In this document: positions 1 to 8,695 of the stretch, piece by piece
Layout of the letters: every line of letters starts with the position of its first letter
How positions within the stretch are numbered: position 1 is the first letter of the stretch
Assembly: GCA_020632885.1 (NCBI GenBank)
Contig: JACKEQ010000009.1
Span: forward strand, 142,072 to 206,071
Length of the DNA: 64,000 bases
Direction of reading: 5' to 3'
From: Alphaproteobacteria bacterium
GTDB lineage: Bacteria; Myxococcota_A; UBA796; GCA-2862545
Translations under genes and position numbers: made by a program
The notes under the pieces: generated by a model
The model's database searches: none
The model's input: the letters and a program-made list of their open reading frames with translations, nothing else
What the model was told of the DNA's origin: nothing

Positions 1-3000
1 GCGGCGAAGCACCGATCCGCCGAGCAGGCCGCGGCGCGCTGGCCCGCCGAGCACCGCTGGTTGCTGACCGTGCTCGGCGCGGAGCAGAGCGAGCGAGAGT
101 GGAGCTTCCCCACACCGCCGGGTCCCAGCGCGGGGGCCGCCAAGGTCCGGAAGTGGGCGGAGGAGGCGGGCGTCGCCGACCTGTTGGAGTGGATGGCGGG
201 CCAGGTCGCGCGGGACGCGGGGATGTCGGTGCACCTCAGCCACTACACCGTGCGGGAGTCCCTGCGGCGAGCACGCTGGGTGAGCGGCCCCGTCCTGGAG
301 GCGCTGGAGCGCCACTCCCGAGCACGCGCGGCGTTCGCGGCCCTCGAGAGTGAGCAGCGCCCGACGTGGGCGCGTGCGATGGAGCACCCCGAGCTCGAGG
401 CGGCCCGCGCCCTGCTCTACCGGGACTACCGCGACAGTCGGACGCTCCGGGTCCCCCGACCATCGTTCGACTCGCGCGTGGAGCTGGACCTCGAGAGGCT
501 CACGCTCTCCCATGGGCCCGCGTGGCTGCGCATCCGGCCCCTCGAGCTGCGCGGCTCCAACCTGGAGTCGACGCTCCACATGCTCCAGGCGGTCACCCGG
601 CCGCCCGACGCCCTGCTCGCCGAGCTCGCCCGCCCCGCGTGGGAGCGCGGGCTGGCCAGCCTGGACAGCCTGCTCGAGGTGCCCGAGCCCCCACCCGACG
701 ACAAGCCCCTGCTCGGCTGGGAGATCGTCGGCTCGACGAGCCTGCACATCGTCCCCGTGCGCTGCCGACAGAAGAAGACCGGCACGGGCTACGTGCTGAA
801 GCGTATCGACCGCGTGCACGCCGGCCTGTGCACCGAGCCTGCAGACCACGTGCTCCGCGAGCGCTCCACCGAGGAGCTCCACCTCGACCCCCTCGCCCGC
901 ATCGACGCCCTGGTCGGCCACCCGCGCGTGTTCTGCGATCGTCTCGGCCGGCGCGGTGACCCCATCCACGTCCGCCACGGGAGGGTCGCCCTCGGCCTCG
1001 TGGACCGCGACGGGTCGGTGGCGGTGGTCGTGAAGCTCGGAGGCCGTGAGCTCTCCGCCCAGGAAGACCTCGTGGGCCACGCCGATCTCCTCCTCCGCTT
1101 CGGGAGCGGTGCCCTCACGATCGGGCGGGCAGGTCAGGCCATGCGATGGACGATCCAGCGCCTGCTCGAGGAGCCCTTCACCGTGCCCCAGGAGGGCCGG
1201 GCCGCCCTGCTGGAGCGGCTGCCGCGATGGGCGGCGCGCGTCGGTCTGGAGGCCGACCCGGGCGTTCTGGGTCCGAGTGTGGAGGCCGACCCCAGGCCGG
1301 TCCTGCGGATGGAGATGACCGAGGAGGGACTCGCCGTGGAAGCGCGCGTCCAGCCCCTCCCAGAGGTGCCCTCCGCAGAGCCCGGACAGGGATCGGCCCT
1401 GCTCGCGAGCGAGCGGGACGGGGCCACCGTGCACCTCGTCCGCGACCTGGAGCGCGAGCCCGATCAGGTAGAGCGAGCACTCGCTCCGCTCGGGCTGCCC
1501 TCCGCGGGACGCGACGGGTTCCGATGGCTGGTCCCCGACCTCCAGGATGCTCTCCGGGTGATCGAGGCCGCCCGGGAGCGGTCCGGGCACCTCCAGCTCC
1601 GCTGGGCGGGCGCCGTGCCCGGGCTCGCGGGTCGCCTCGATGCCCGCGACCTCGACCTGAAGGTCGAGCGGAGCCGTGACTGGTTCGGCATCGGCGGGTC
1701 GGCGCGGGCAGGCCGCCAGCGCGTGCCCCTGAAGGCCCTGCTGGAGGCGGTCGCCGAGGGACACACCTACGTCGCCCTCGGGAAGGACCAGTGGGTCGGG
1801 CTCTCCGACGCGCTCCAGCAGCACGTGGCGAACCTCATCGCGGCCGGGGGCACGTCGGATGGCGCCGTCGAGCTGTCCCCCCTCCACGCCCACCTCCTGG
1901 ACCCCCTCGTGGAGGAGGGGGCGACCCTCGACGCCCCGCCGGACTGGACGGACACCACGGACCGCCTGCACGAGGCGGCCGCCCGCGACTGGCCCGTGCC
2001 AGACGGGCTCCTGGCCACCCTCCGCCCCTACCAGGAGCGCGGCATCGCCTGGCTCCAGCGCATGGCCCACTGGGCACCCGGCGCCTGCCTGGCCGACGAC
2101 ATGGGGCTCGGGAAGACGCTCCAGACCCTCGGCCTCCTCCTCGCCAGGGCGTCCGGGGGGCCTGCCCTGGTCGTGGTCCCGGCCTCCGTCATCGAGAACT
2201 GGCGGCGCGAGGTCGCCCGCTTCGCGCCCTCACTCACCGTGCGTACCCACTGGGGTCCCACCCGCACCCTCGAGGCGCTCCGCCCGGGCGAGCTCGTGCT
2301 CACCACCTACGGGACCCTGCTGCGGGACGCCGAGCCGCTCGCGGCCATCCCGTTCCAGACGATCGTGCTGGACGAGGCGCAGGCCATCAAGAACCCCTCG
2401 TCCCAGCGGGCCCGTGCGGCCTTCGAGCTCCAGGGGGCGTTCCGCCTGGCCCTGTCGGGCACCCCGGTCGAGAACCGCACCGAGGAGCTCTGGAGCCTGC
2501 TGCGCTTCCTCGCACCCGGCCTGCTCGGGAGCCGCGCGAGGTTCCAGACCACGTTCGTGTCCGCCATCGAGTCCCAGCGCGACACCCGGGTGCGCGCCGG
2601 CCTGGCGAGGCTGGTGGGCCCGTTCGTGCTGCGCCGGACGAAGGGTGAGGTCGCGAGGGACCTGCCATCCCGCACCGAGCTCGTGCGGTCGGTCACCCTG
2701 TCCCCGGCCGAGCGCGCACTCTACGAGCGGACCCGGCTCGAGTGCGTCGCCCGCATCGAGGGCGGGCTCACCCAGGGTGCGCTGGGCGTCGCGACGGAGC
2801 TCCTGAAGCTCCGCAAGCTCGCGTGCCACCCGCGACTGTACGACGATGGCTCGCCGCTCCAGAGCAGCAAGCTCAAGGCGGTGGTCCGCACGCTGGAGGA
2901 CCTCCGCACCAGCGGCCACCGCGCGCTCGTGTTCAGCCAGTTCACACGGCACCTCGGGCTGGTCCGGGAGGCCCTCGACGAGGCGGGCTTCACGGTCCGC

Positions 3001-3774
3001 TACCTCGACGGGAAGATGGCGCTGGACGCCCGGCAGCGCGAGGTGGACGCCTTCCAGGCCGGGCACGGCGAGGTGTTCCTGATCTCGCTGAAGGCCGGCG
3101 GCACGGGGCTCAACCTCACCGCCGCGACCTGGGTGCTGCACCTCGACCCCTGGTGGAACCCGGCCGCGGAGGACCAGGCCACCGACCGCGCCCACCGCAT
3201 CGGGCAGACCGAGCCCGTCACCGTCATCCGCTTCGTGGCCGAGGGCACGGTAGAGGAGCAGATCGTCGCCCTCCACGAGGAGAAGCGTGAGCTCGCCGAG
3301 GCGCTCCTCTCCGGCCGCGCGGGGTCCGCTGGGCTGCCGCCAGAGCAGGTCCTGGCACTCCTGCGGCAGCCGATGGAGCTGGCCGCGACCGCTCCGGAGC
3401 CCGAGGCGCCCCGACCGGAGCCCGCACCCACAGCGCTACCACCCGAGGCGCCTCCGGACCCCAGGCCCGTGACGCCCCGCCACGCGCCCGCGCCGCTGGA
3501 GACCCTCGATCCCGAGTCCATCCTGGAGCGCTTCCACCCCTGGCTCCTCGAGGCCGGTCGGAAGCCCCACACCACCCGCGCCTACGTGAACGCCGCCCGC
3601 AACCTCATGGCCTGGCTGGGCGAGCCCGTCACGCTCGACACCCTGACCGACCGGGGCCCTGCGTACGTGGTGCTCGCGAAGCGCGGCGAGGGCGGTGCGT
3701 TGTCGGACAAGGTCTACGCGAGCCCCGCGCTCGGCGCCCTCGTCGCCATGCTCACCCCCACGGCCCCCGGGTGA
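1..3774 (+). CDS. SNF2-family helicase, 5' end outside the window
   Basis: ATP-dependent DNA translocase of the SNF2/Rad54-like superfamily 2. The frame is open from base 1, so the gene begins upstream; 1257 residues are visible. Counting from base 1, the Walker A block DDMGLGKT is at about 699, the DEAQ box at about 791, followed by LSGTPVEN, RRTKGEV, a C-terminal helicase lobe with SLKAGGTGLNL and DPWWNPAAEDQ, and the RAHRIGQ arginine-finger region. The first ~650 residues are a long N-terminal region of the type found before bacterial SNF2 cores. After a Pro/Ala-rich linker (~1125-1165) the last ~90 residues resemble the SAM-like core-binding domain of tyrosine recombinases (pattern around HTTRAYVNAARNLMAWL). 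The helicase call is firm; the partner domain is inferred by eye. It ends 22 bases before the stop of the convergent VWA gene. Confidence 0.93.
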   Translation, partial: AAKHRSAEQAAARWPAEHRWLLTVLGAEQSEREWSFPTPPGPSAGAAKVRKWAEEAGVADLLEWMAGQVARDAGMSVHLSHYTVRESLRRARWVSGPVLEALERHSRARAAFAALESEQRPTWARAMEHPELEAARALLYRDYRDSRTLRVPRPSFDSRVELDLERLTLSHGPAWLRIRPLELRGSNLESTLHMLQAVTRPPDALLAELARPAWERGLASLDSLLEVPEPPPDDKPLLGWEIVGSTSLHIVPVRCRQKKTGTGYVLKRIDRVHAGLCTEPADHVLRERSTEELHLDPLARIDALVGHPRVFCDRLGRRGDPIHVRHGRVALGLVDRDGSVAVVVKLGGRELSAQEDLVGHADLLLRFGSGALTIGRAGQAMRWTIQRLLEEPFTVPQEGRAALLERLPRWAARVGLEADPGVLGPSVEADPRPVLRMEMTEEGLAVEARVQPLPEVPSAEPGQGSALLASERDGATVHLVRDLEREPDQVERALAPLGLPSAGRDGFRWLVPDLQDALRVIEAARERSGHLQLRWAGAVPGLAGRLDARDLDLKVERSRDWFGIGGSARAGRQRVPLKALLEAVAEGHTYVALGKDQWVGLSDALQQHVANLIAAGGTSDGAVELSPLHAHLLDPLVEEGATLDAPPDWTDTTDRLHEAAARDWPVPDGLLATLRPYQERGIAWLQRMAHWAPGACLADDMGLGKTLQTLGLLLARASGGPALVVVPASVIENWRREVARFAPSLTVRTHWGPTRTLEALRPGELVLTTYGTLLRDAEPLAAIPFQTIVLDEAQAIKNPSSQRARAAFELQGAFRLALSGTPVENRTEELWSLLRFLAPGLLGSRARFQTTFVSAIESQRDTRVRAGLARLVGPFVLRRTKGEVARDLPSRTELVRSVTLSPAERALYERTRLECVARIEGGLTQGALGVATELLKLRKLACHPRLYDDGSPLQSSKLKAVVRTLEDLRTSGHRALVFSQFTRHLGLVREALDEAGFTVRYLDGKMALDARQREVDAFQAGHGEVFLISLKAGGTGLNLTAATWVLHLDPWWNPAAEDQATDRAHRIGQTEPVTVIRFVAEGTVEEQIVALHEEKRELAEALLSGRAGSAGLPPEQVLALLRQPMELAATAPEPEAPRPEPAPTALPPEAPPDPRPVTPRHAPAPLETLDPESILERFHPWLLEAGRKPHTTRAYVNAARNLMAWLGEPVTLDTLTDRGPAYVVLAKRGEGGALSDKVYASPALGALVAMLTPTAPG

Positions 3775-3795
3775 CGGTACCTTTTCCCGGCAGCG

Positions 3796-5412
3796 CTACT
3801 CCAGCGCGTCGCGCAGGCAGCGCGCGATGGCGACGGGGAAGTCCTCCAGCGCGCACACCACCGAGCGCGGGTAGAGCCCTGCCACCCCGGTCGCCTCGGG
3901 CCCGATGCCGATCCCCACGAGCTCCACGTCGCGGGGGAGCCCGTGGATCGCGACCCGCAGGGCCTCTTCGGCGCGCTCGGGACCGGAGGGCGCCCCGTCG
4001 CTCACCACGAGCAGGACGGGGGTGCGCGCCGTGCCCGAGTGCCTGGCGCCGAGGGCCGCGAGCACCGGGCCGTCCCAGTTGTGCTCGGGCCGGTTGTGAC
4101 CGCCCGGTCGCCTCGCCACGACCTCGAGCGGCATGCCCGAGAGCGCCCGCCGCGCGACCGCCAGGGGCTCGTGGCGGGACTTGAAGGGGATCGGCACGTC
4201 CTGGAAGCCCCAGATGGCGAACGGCAGCCGCAGCCGCTCGAGCACCTCGGCCACCAGCACCACCCCGCGGAAACCCCAGTGGATGCCCGCTCCCTGCATG
4301 CTCCCCGAGAGATCCAGGGCCACGAGGAACGCGGGGTCGGGCTTCTCGGGCAGGGTCTTGCGCTCCCACACGTCGAGCTTCTCGGGCCGGGCCTCCCGCT
4401 GCATCGCGGCCCGCAGGCTCACCCGCTGGCCCGCGAGCTGACCCCCGATCCACCGCGGCAGGCTCCGCGGGCGCAGGATGGCCTCGAGGTGGCGCGCGAG
4501 GGCGTCCACGAGCGGCAGCACGTCGCGGCGGGCGGTGTCCCAGTCGTCGGTGGGCGGCGGCTCCACGGCGGCCTGCAGGAGGTCCTCCCGCACCGGAGGC
4601 AGCGTGCGACGGCGCGTGGGCGGACGGGCCCAGCGGGCGGTGTGCGCGCGCATGTGGGCGGCCGCCGTGGCCTTCACCTCGTCGGGCGGCGAGAGCGCCA
4701 CGAGCTCGCGGAACACGGGCACCACGTCCTGCCAGGTGCGCTGCCAGGCCCGCGCGGCCGAGAGGCGCACGCGCTGCTCGAACCCGTCGACGGCACCCTC
4801 ACCGAGCCGCTCGAACACCCGGGCCACCCGGCTGCCGGCATACGCGGGGTCGGAGGTGGGGGTCGCGTGCACGGGCGGGGCCTCGGCCACCACGGCGCGC
4901 CGGGCCTCGCGGGTGGACGCGAGGGCCTCGGTGACGGCCGGATGCAGACCCGCGGGGAGCTCGCCGTGCCACCAGGCGTGCACGATGGCGAGGCAGAACT
5001 GCACGAAGGGAGGGCGGCCCTCGAGCGTGCCGTCCGCGGGGAACAGCCGGTCGTTGTACGCCTCCACCCAGGGCACCGTGCCGGGCAGGCGCTTCACGAG
5101 CCAGTCCTCGATCCTGCAGTCCTCCAGCGCGTTGAGGAGCATCGCGATGCCGGGCTCCCGGAGCAGGTGGGGCGGCACCAGCCAGAGGTAGCGGGTGACG
5201 GCGGCGTGGGCGGCCTCGTGGCAGAGGAGCCCGTGCAGCTCGGCCTCGGGCAGGGTCGCCAGGTCGTTCGGGTCGACGTGGATGGTGCCGCTGCGGGGGT
5301 CGATCGCCCAGCCGGACCCCGGCTCGCCCGTGACGACGTCGAGGCCCGCGTCCAGGGCGACCCCGGCGGCGAGCGCCCGCAACGACTGGAGGATGGGGTC
5401 CACCGGACCCAT
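3796..5412 (-). CDS. Metallopeptidase-like/VWA domain protein (DUF2201-like)
   Basis: A 538-residue protein. The N-terminal part carries a zincin-type HEAAH motif at residues 65-69. The C-terminal part carries a von Willebrand factor A fold with a MIDAS motif DLSGS near residue 364 and a downstream VVSDGAPSG strand. This order matches the putative metallopeptidase plus VWA-like arrangement of the DUF2201 family, whose function is not established; these proteins often sit beside AAA+ ATPases, but none is seen here. There is no signal peptide, so it is probably cytoplasmic. It is convergent with the helicase and divergent from the dihydroorotase-like operon, separated by 48 bases. The ATG at 5412 is the first start in the frame that keeps the whole N-terminal domain; its ribosome-binding site is weak. 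Substrate is unknown. Confidence 0.8.
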   Translation of the reverse strand: MGPVDPILQSLRALAAGVALDAGLDVVTGEPGSGWAIDPRSGTIHVDPNDLATLPEAELHGLLCHEAAHAAVTRYLWLVPPHLLREPGIAMLLNALEDCRIEDWLVKRLPGTVPWVEAYNDRLFPADGTLEGRPPFVQFCLAIVHAWWHGELPAGLHPAVTEALASTREARRAVVAEAPPVHATPTSDPAYAGSRVARVFERLGEGAVDGFEQRVRLSAARAWQRTWQDVVPVFRELVALSPPDEVKATAAAHMRAHTARWARPPTRRRTLPPVREDLLQAAVEPPPTDDWDTARRDVLPLVDALARHLEAILRPRSLPRWIGGQLAGQRVSLRAAMQREARPEKLDVWERKTLPEKPDPAFLVALDLSGSMQGAGIHWGFRGVVLVAEVLERLRLPFAIWGFQDVPIPFKSRHEPLAVARRALSGMPLEVVARRPGGHNRPEHNWDGPVLAALGARHSGTARTPVLLVVSDGAPSGPERAEEALRVAIHGLPRDVELVGIGIGPEATGVAGLYPRSVVCALEDFPVAIARCLRDALE

Positions 5413-5460
5413 CTAGCCGTCTCTGACGTGCTCGGCGCGCCGCGTTAGTCCCCTCACGTC

Positions 5461-6789
5461 GTGCCGAGAACGACCCCGACCAGGACCGTGCTCCAGCAGG
5501 GTCAGCTCGTCCTCCCGCGCAGGGTGGTGACGGGCGACCTCGTGCTGGAAGACGGGGTGATCGCGCAGATCGCCCCGCGGGCCGAGGTGCGCGCGGGCGA
5601 CGACGTGGTGGATGCCCGCGGATCGCTCGTGCTGCCCGGGCTGATCGACGCCCAGGCGCGCTTCCGGGCCTACACCCGCAAGGGCGACGAGGACCTCCAC
5701 TCCGGCAGCCTGGCGGCCGTGAAGGGCGGGGTGACCTCGGTGCTCGAGGTGCCCGACGACCACCCCGACGACGCCCACGACCGCCGCACCCTGGCCGCCA
5801 AGCTCGAGCTGGCCCGCGAGTCCTGCGTGATCGACCACGGCCTCTGGGTGCGCGCGCGGCCCGACAACCTCGAGGAGGTCGCCCGGCTCGACGGTGTGGT
5901 CGGGGCACGACTGGCCCTGGACTGCTCGGAGGGCCAGCGCGAGCACGCGGAGCGCTGGTTCGCGGGCTACCCCCACGTGCTGGCCGTGCACGCCGAGGAT
6001 CGCGGGCGGCTGGCGTCGCGCTACGCCATCTACACCGAGAACCCCGACGTCACCCTGCACCACCACATCCGCGACGTGGAGACGGTCGTGCGGGGCACCC
6101 GCCTGGCCCTCGACCTCGCCGCCCGGCACGGCACCCGCCTGCACCTCTTCCAGCTCACGTCCGAGGAGGAGGTCCGGCTGGTGGTGGAGGCCGCCAACCC
6201 GCGCGTGACGGCGGGGGTCACGCTGCCCCACCTCGCCTTCGACGCGGCGGACGTCGAGAAGGTGGGCGCGCGCCTGCAGTGCAACCCGCCCATCCGCACC
6301 GCCCGCCACCGGGAGGCCCTCTGGCGCGCCCTCCAGGACGGCTCGGTGCCGCTGGTGTGCAGCGACCACTGCCCCCAGGGCCTGTCGTCCAAGCGTGTCC
6401 CCTACCCGCACAGCGCGTCGGGCATGCCCACCATCGAGTGGCTCCTGCCCGCCATGCTCACGGCCCGGGAGGCCCGGGGCTTCGCCCTCACCGACCTCGC
6501 GCGCTGGCTGTCCGACGCGCCGGCCCGGGCCTTCGGGCTCGCGCGCAAGGGTCGCCTGGAGGTCGGCTACGACGCGGACGTCGTGCTCGTCGACCCCTGC
6601 ATGGAGCGCGAGGTCACCGACTCCGCCACGCTCTCCCGCGCCGGATGGAGCCCGTTCGCCGGGCGGATCCTGCGCGGATGGCCCCGGAGCGTCTGGGCGC
6701 ACGGCCGCGCCGTGCTACGGGACGGGGAGCTCTTCCCACGCGTCCGTGGACGTCCCCTCAACCCCCTCTCGCGGAGCCCGTCACCATGA
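5461..6789 (+). CDS. Dihydroorotase-like amidohydrolase lacking most metal ligands
   Basis: 442 residues, GTG start. It aligns along its whole length with type I dihydroorotase/allantoinase-like amidohydrolases: N-terminal beta-sandwich, PGLID entry to the barrel, VHAED, SDHCP, and the GLARKGRLEVGYDADVVLVD end. The catalytic metal site is eroded. The usual D-x-H-x-H-x-R reads D63-A-Q65-A-R67-F-R69, so both histidines are gone. The carboxylated lysine position reads VGARLAL (Arg). The second barrel histidine reads HLFQLTS (Gln). The His in VHAED and the Asp in SDHCP remain. It is therefore probably a non-catalytic homologue, like the inactive PyrC' partners of some aspartate transcarbamoylases, though no pyrB is visible here. 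Its stop overlaps the next ATG as ATGA, heading a four-gene operon. Confidence 0.82.
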   Translation: MPRTTPTRTVLQQGQLVLPRRVVTGDLVLEDGVIAQIAPRAEVRAGDDVVDARGSLVLPGLIDAQARFRAYTRKGDEDLHSGSLAAVKGGVTSVLEVPDDHPDDAHDRRTLAAKLELARESCVIDHGLWVRARPDNLEEVARLDGVVGARLALDCSEGQREHAERWFAGYPHVLAVHAEDRGRLASRYAIYTENPDVTLHHHIRDVETVVRGTRLALDLAARHGTRLHLFQLTSEEEVRLVVEAANPRVTAGVTLPHLAFDAADVEKVGARLQCNPPIRTARHREALWRALQDGSVPLVCSDHCPQGLSSKRVPYPHSASGMPTIEWLLPAMLTAREARGFALTDLARWLSDAPARAFGLARKGRLEVGYDADVVLVDPCMEREVTDSATLSRAGWSPFAGRILRGWPRSVWAHGRAVLRDGELFPRVRGRPLNPLSRSPSP

Positions 6790-7256
6790 TCGCGCCTGGA
6801 GACACCGTCGCCGACTTCACCCTCACCGACCAGTCCGGCGCGGAGGTCACGTGGGGCGCCCTCCGCGGGAGCCCGGCGGTGTTCTTCTTCTACCCGAAGG
6901 CCAGCACGCCGGGCTGCACGACGGAGGCCTGCGCGTTTCGCGACCTCGCCCCGGAGTTCGCGGCGCTCGGCGTGAACGTGTTCGGCATCTCGGCAGACTC
7001 CGTGAAGCGCCAGGCCGGCTTCGCCACGAAGTACGACCTCACCATGCCCCTGCTCGCCGACGAGCAGCGCCAGGTCATCGAGGCCTGGGGCGTGTGGCAG
7101 GAGAAGAAGAACTACGGGAAGACCTACATGGGCATCGTGCGGAGCACCGTGCTGTTCGACGCGGACGGGAAGGTCGCGGAGGTCTGGTCGCCCGTGCGGG
7201 TGAAGGGCCACGCGGACGCCGTGCTGGCGCGCGCCAAGCAGCTCGTGGAGGGCTGA
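6786..7256 (+). CDS. bcp: Thioredoxin-dependent peroxiredoxin, Bcp type
   Basis: 156 residues, normal for the Bcp/PrxQ family. It reduces hydrogen peroxide and organic hydroperoxides with thioredoxin as reductant, in the cytoplasm. The peroxidatic cysteine C44 lies in STPGCTTEAC and the resolving cysteine C49 is five residues later, the atypical two-Cys spacing of Bcp. Leading FTLTDQSG and FFYPKA and the later GVWQEKKNYGKTYMGI are also typical. The ATG overlaps the stop of the dihydroorotase-like gene as ATGA, and a GTG for the nucleosidase follows one base after its own stop, so it is the second gene of a coupled operon. Nothing odd. Confidence 0.95.
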   Translation: MIAPGDTVADFTLTDQSGAEVTWGALRGSPAVFFFYPKASTPGCTTEACAFRDLAPEFAALGVNVFGISADSVKRQAGFATKYDLTMPLLADEQRQVIEAWGVWQEKKNYGKTYMGIVRSTVLFDADGKVAEVWSPVRVKGHADAVLARAKQLVEG

Positions 7257-7257
7257 C

Positions 7258-7815
7258 GTGCCCCTGCTCGTGGCGGCAGCGCGGGAGGAGCTCGGCGACC
7301 TCCAGGGTGAGGTGGTGGGCGTGGGGCCCGTCGTGGCCGCGGCCTCCGCAGGTCGGATCCTGGCGACCACCCGCCCGGACGCCGTGATCATGGTGGGCAC
7401 GGCCGGCGCGTACACCGGGGGCCCGGCCATCGGGCAGGCCATCGTGGCCGAGCGGCTCGGCATGTCGTGGGGCGTGGCCGCCATGGGCCTCGGCTACGTG
7501 CCGCGGGCACCGGCCCCCCTGCGCTGCGACGCCGGGCTGCTCGGGCGGATCGACCTCCCGCGCCACGACGTCCTCACCGTGGGTGCCATCACCACCGACA
7601 AGACCCTCGGGCGCCGGATCGCCGACGGCTACACCGTGGAGCACATGGAGGCCTTCGGGGTCGCGTGCGCCGCGGACCAGCTCGGAATCCCGTTCGTGGT
7701 CGTGCTCGGCATCACCAACGCCGTGGGCCCCGACGCCCACGTCCAGTGGCTCACCCACCGCGACGCCGCCCAGCGGGCCGCCCGCGACGCCGTGAAGCAC
7801 CTCCTGGCCCGCTGA
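7258..7815 (+). CDS. mqnB: Futalosine hydrolase-like nucleosidase (MqnB family)
   Basis: 185 residues, GTG start one base after the preceding stop. It has the purine nucleoside phosphorylase/nucleosidase fold: VGVGPV near the start, MVGTAGAY, VEHMEAFGVACAA (the ribose-binding Met-Glu region), and GITNAVGPDAH with the catalytic acid region near the end. Family knowledge: MqnB splits futalosine into dehypoxanthine futalosine and hypoxanthine in the futalosine menaquinone route. The route is present 30 kb away (37.6-44.2 kb) with a deaminase that would make futalosine, so the assignment is coherent. The protein is somewhat shorter than many MqnB proteins, and MTA/SAH-nucleosidase-type activity cannot be excluded from sequence alone. 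Its stop overlaps the next ATG as TGATG. Confidence 0.75.
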   Translation: MPLLVAAAREELGDLQGEVVGVGPVVAAASAGRILATTRPDAVIMVGTAGAYTGGPAIGQAIVAERLGMSWGVAAMGLGYVPRAPAPLRCDAGLLGRIDLPRHDVLTVGAITTDKTLGRRIADGYTVEHMEAFGVACAADQLGIPFVVVLGITNAVGPDAHVQWLTHRDAAQRAARDAVKHLLAR

Positions 7816-8693
7816 TGCGCTTCCGTCACCTGCCCATCGTCGCGTTCGACACCGAGACCACCGGGCTCAACCCGTTCGACGGCGACCGGATCATCGAGAT
7901 CGGCATCGTCACGCTCACCCTCGGGCCCGACGGCGACATCGTCGACCGCGAGGACTTCAGCCAGTTCGTGAACCCCGGCATCCCGATCCCGCGCAAGGTC
8001 ACCGAGATCACCGGGATCCGCGACAGCGACGTGATGGACGCCCCCACCTTCCCGGACATCGCGTTCGAGGTGCAGGAGCGGCTCGCCGCGGGCCTGGCGG
8101 TGGCCCACAACTTCCCCTTCGACCTCGCGTTCCTCGAGCAGGAGCTCCGGTTCGCCGGGCTCTCGTGGCCCTGCCCGGTGGCGGAGATCGACACCGTCGA
8201 CCTCTCCATGAAGCTCTTCCCGGACGCGGCGAGCCACAAGCTCGGCGACCTCGCCCGCCGGCTCGACGTCCCCCTCGAGAACGCCCACCGCGCCACCGAC
8301 GACGCGGCCGCCTGCGGGCTGTCCCTGGCGCGGCTCCTGCGTCGCCACGACGTCGGCGACGACCTCCAGGCGCTGCTCGACTGGGCCGGGGCCATCGGGC
8401 GCCCCCCGGAGGACGGCCCCCTCGCCAGCACCGAGCAGGGCGTGGTGTTCACCGAGGGCCCCCACGACGGCAGGCCCGTGGCGGAGTTCCCGCTGCACCT
8501 CCAGTGGATGCTCGAGGCCCGCACGCGCGGCCCGAACGGCTGGCAGCACCGCTACGCCGAGAGCTCCCGCAGGTGGATCCGCCGGTGGCTCGACGTGCGC
8601 GGGTCCGGTCGGGCACAGGGCGGCGTGAAGCCCATCCACCCGGACGCCTGGCAGCTCGACTCGTGCGTGGCCGTGGAGATCCCGGCCTCCTGA
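7815..8693 (+). CDS. DEDDh-type 3'-5' exonuclease
   Basis: 292 residues. The exonuclease domain fills about residues 5-175: Exo I FDTETTGL, Exo II AHNFPFDLAFLEQE, and Exo III HRATDDAAA with the catalytic His of the DEDDh subgroup. It resembles DNA polymerase III epsilon/DnaQ-like exonucleases, but no clamp-binding motif is obvious. A C-terminal extension of roughly 100 residues, with a conserved-looking FTEGPHDGRPVAEFPLHLQW segment and Trp/Arg-rich stretches, is not part of the nuclease fold and I do not recognise it. It is the last gene of the operon starting at 5461 and overlaps mqnB by one base. It is convergent with the pseudokinase gene with only two bases between stops. Confidence 0.88.
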   Translation: MRFRHLPIVAFDTETTGLNPFDGDRIIEIGIVTLTLGPDGDIVDREDFSQFVNPGIPIPRKVTEITGIRDSDVMDAPTFPDIAFEVQERLAAGLAVAHNFPFDLAFLEQELRFAGLSWPCPVAEIDTVDLSMKLFPDAASHKLGDLARRLDVPLENAHRATDDAAACGLSLARLLRRHDVGDDLQALLDWAGAIGRPPEDGPLASTEQGVVFTEGPHDGRPVAEFPLHLQWMLEARTRGPNGWQHRYAESSRRWIRRWLDVRGSGRAQGGVKPIHPDAWQLDSCVAVEIPAS

Positions 8694-8695
8694 CG

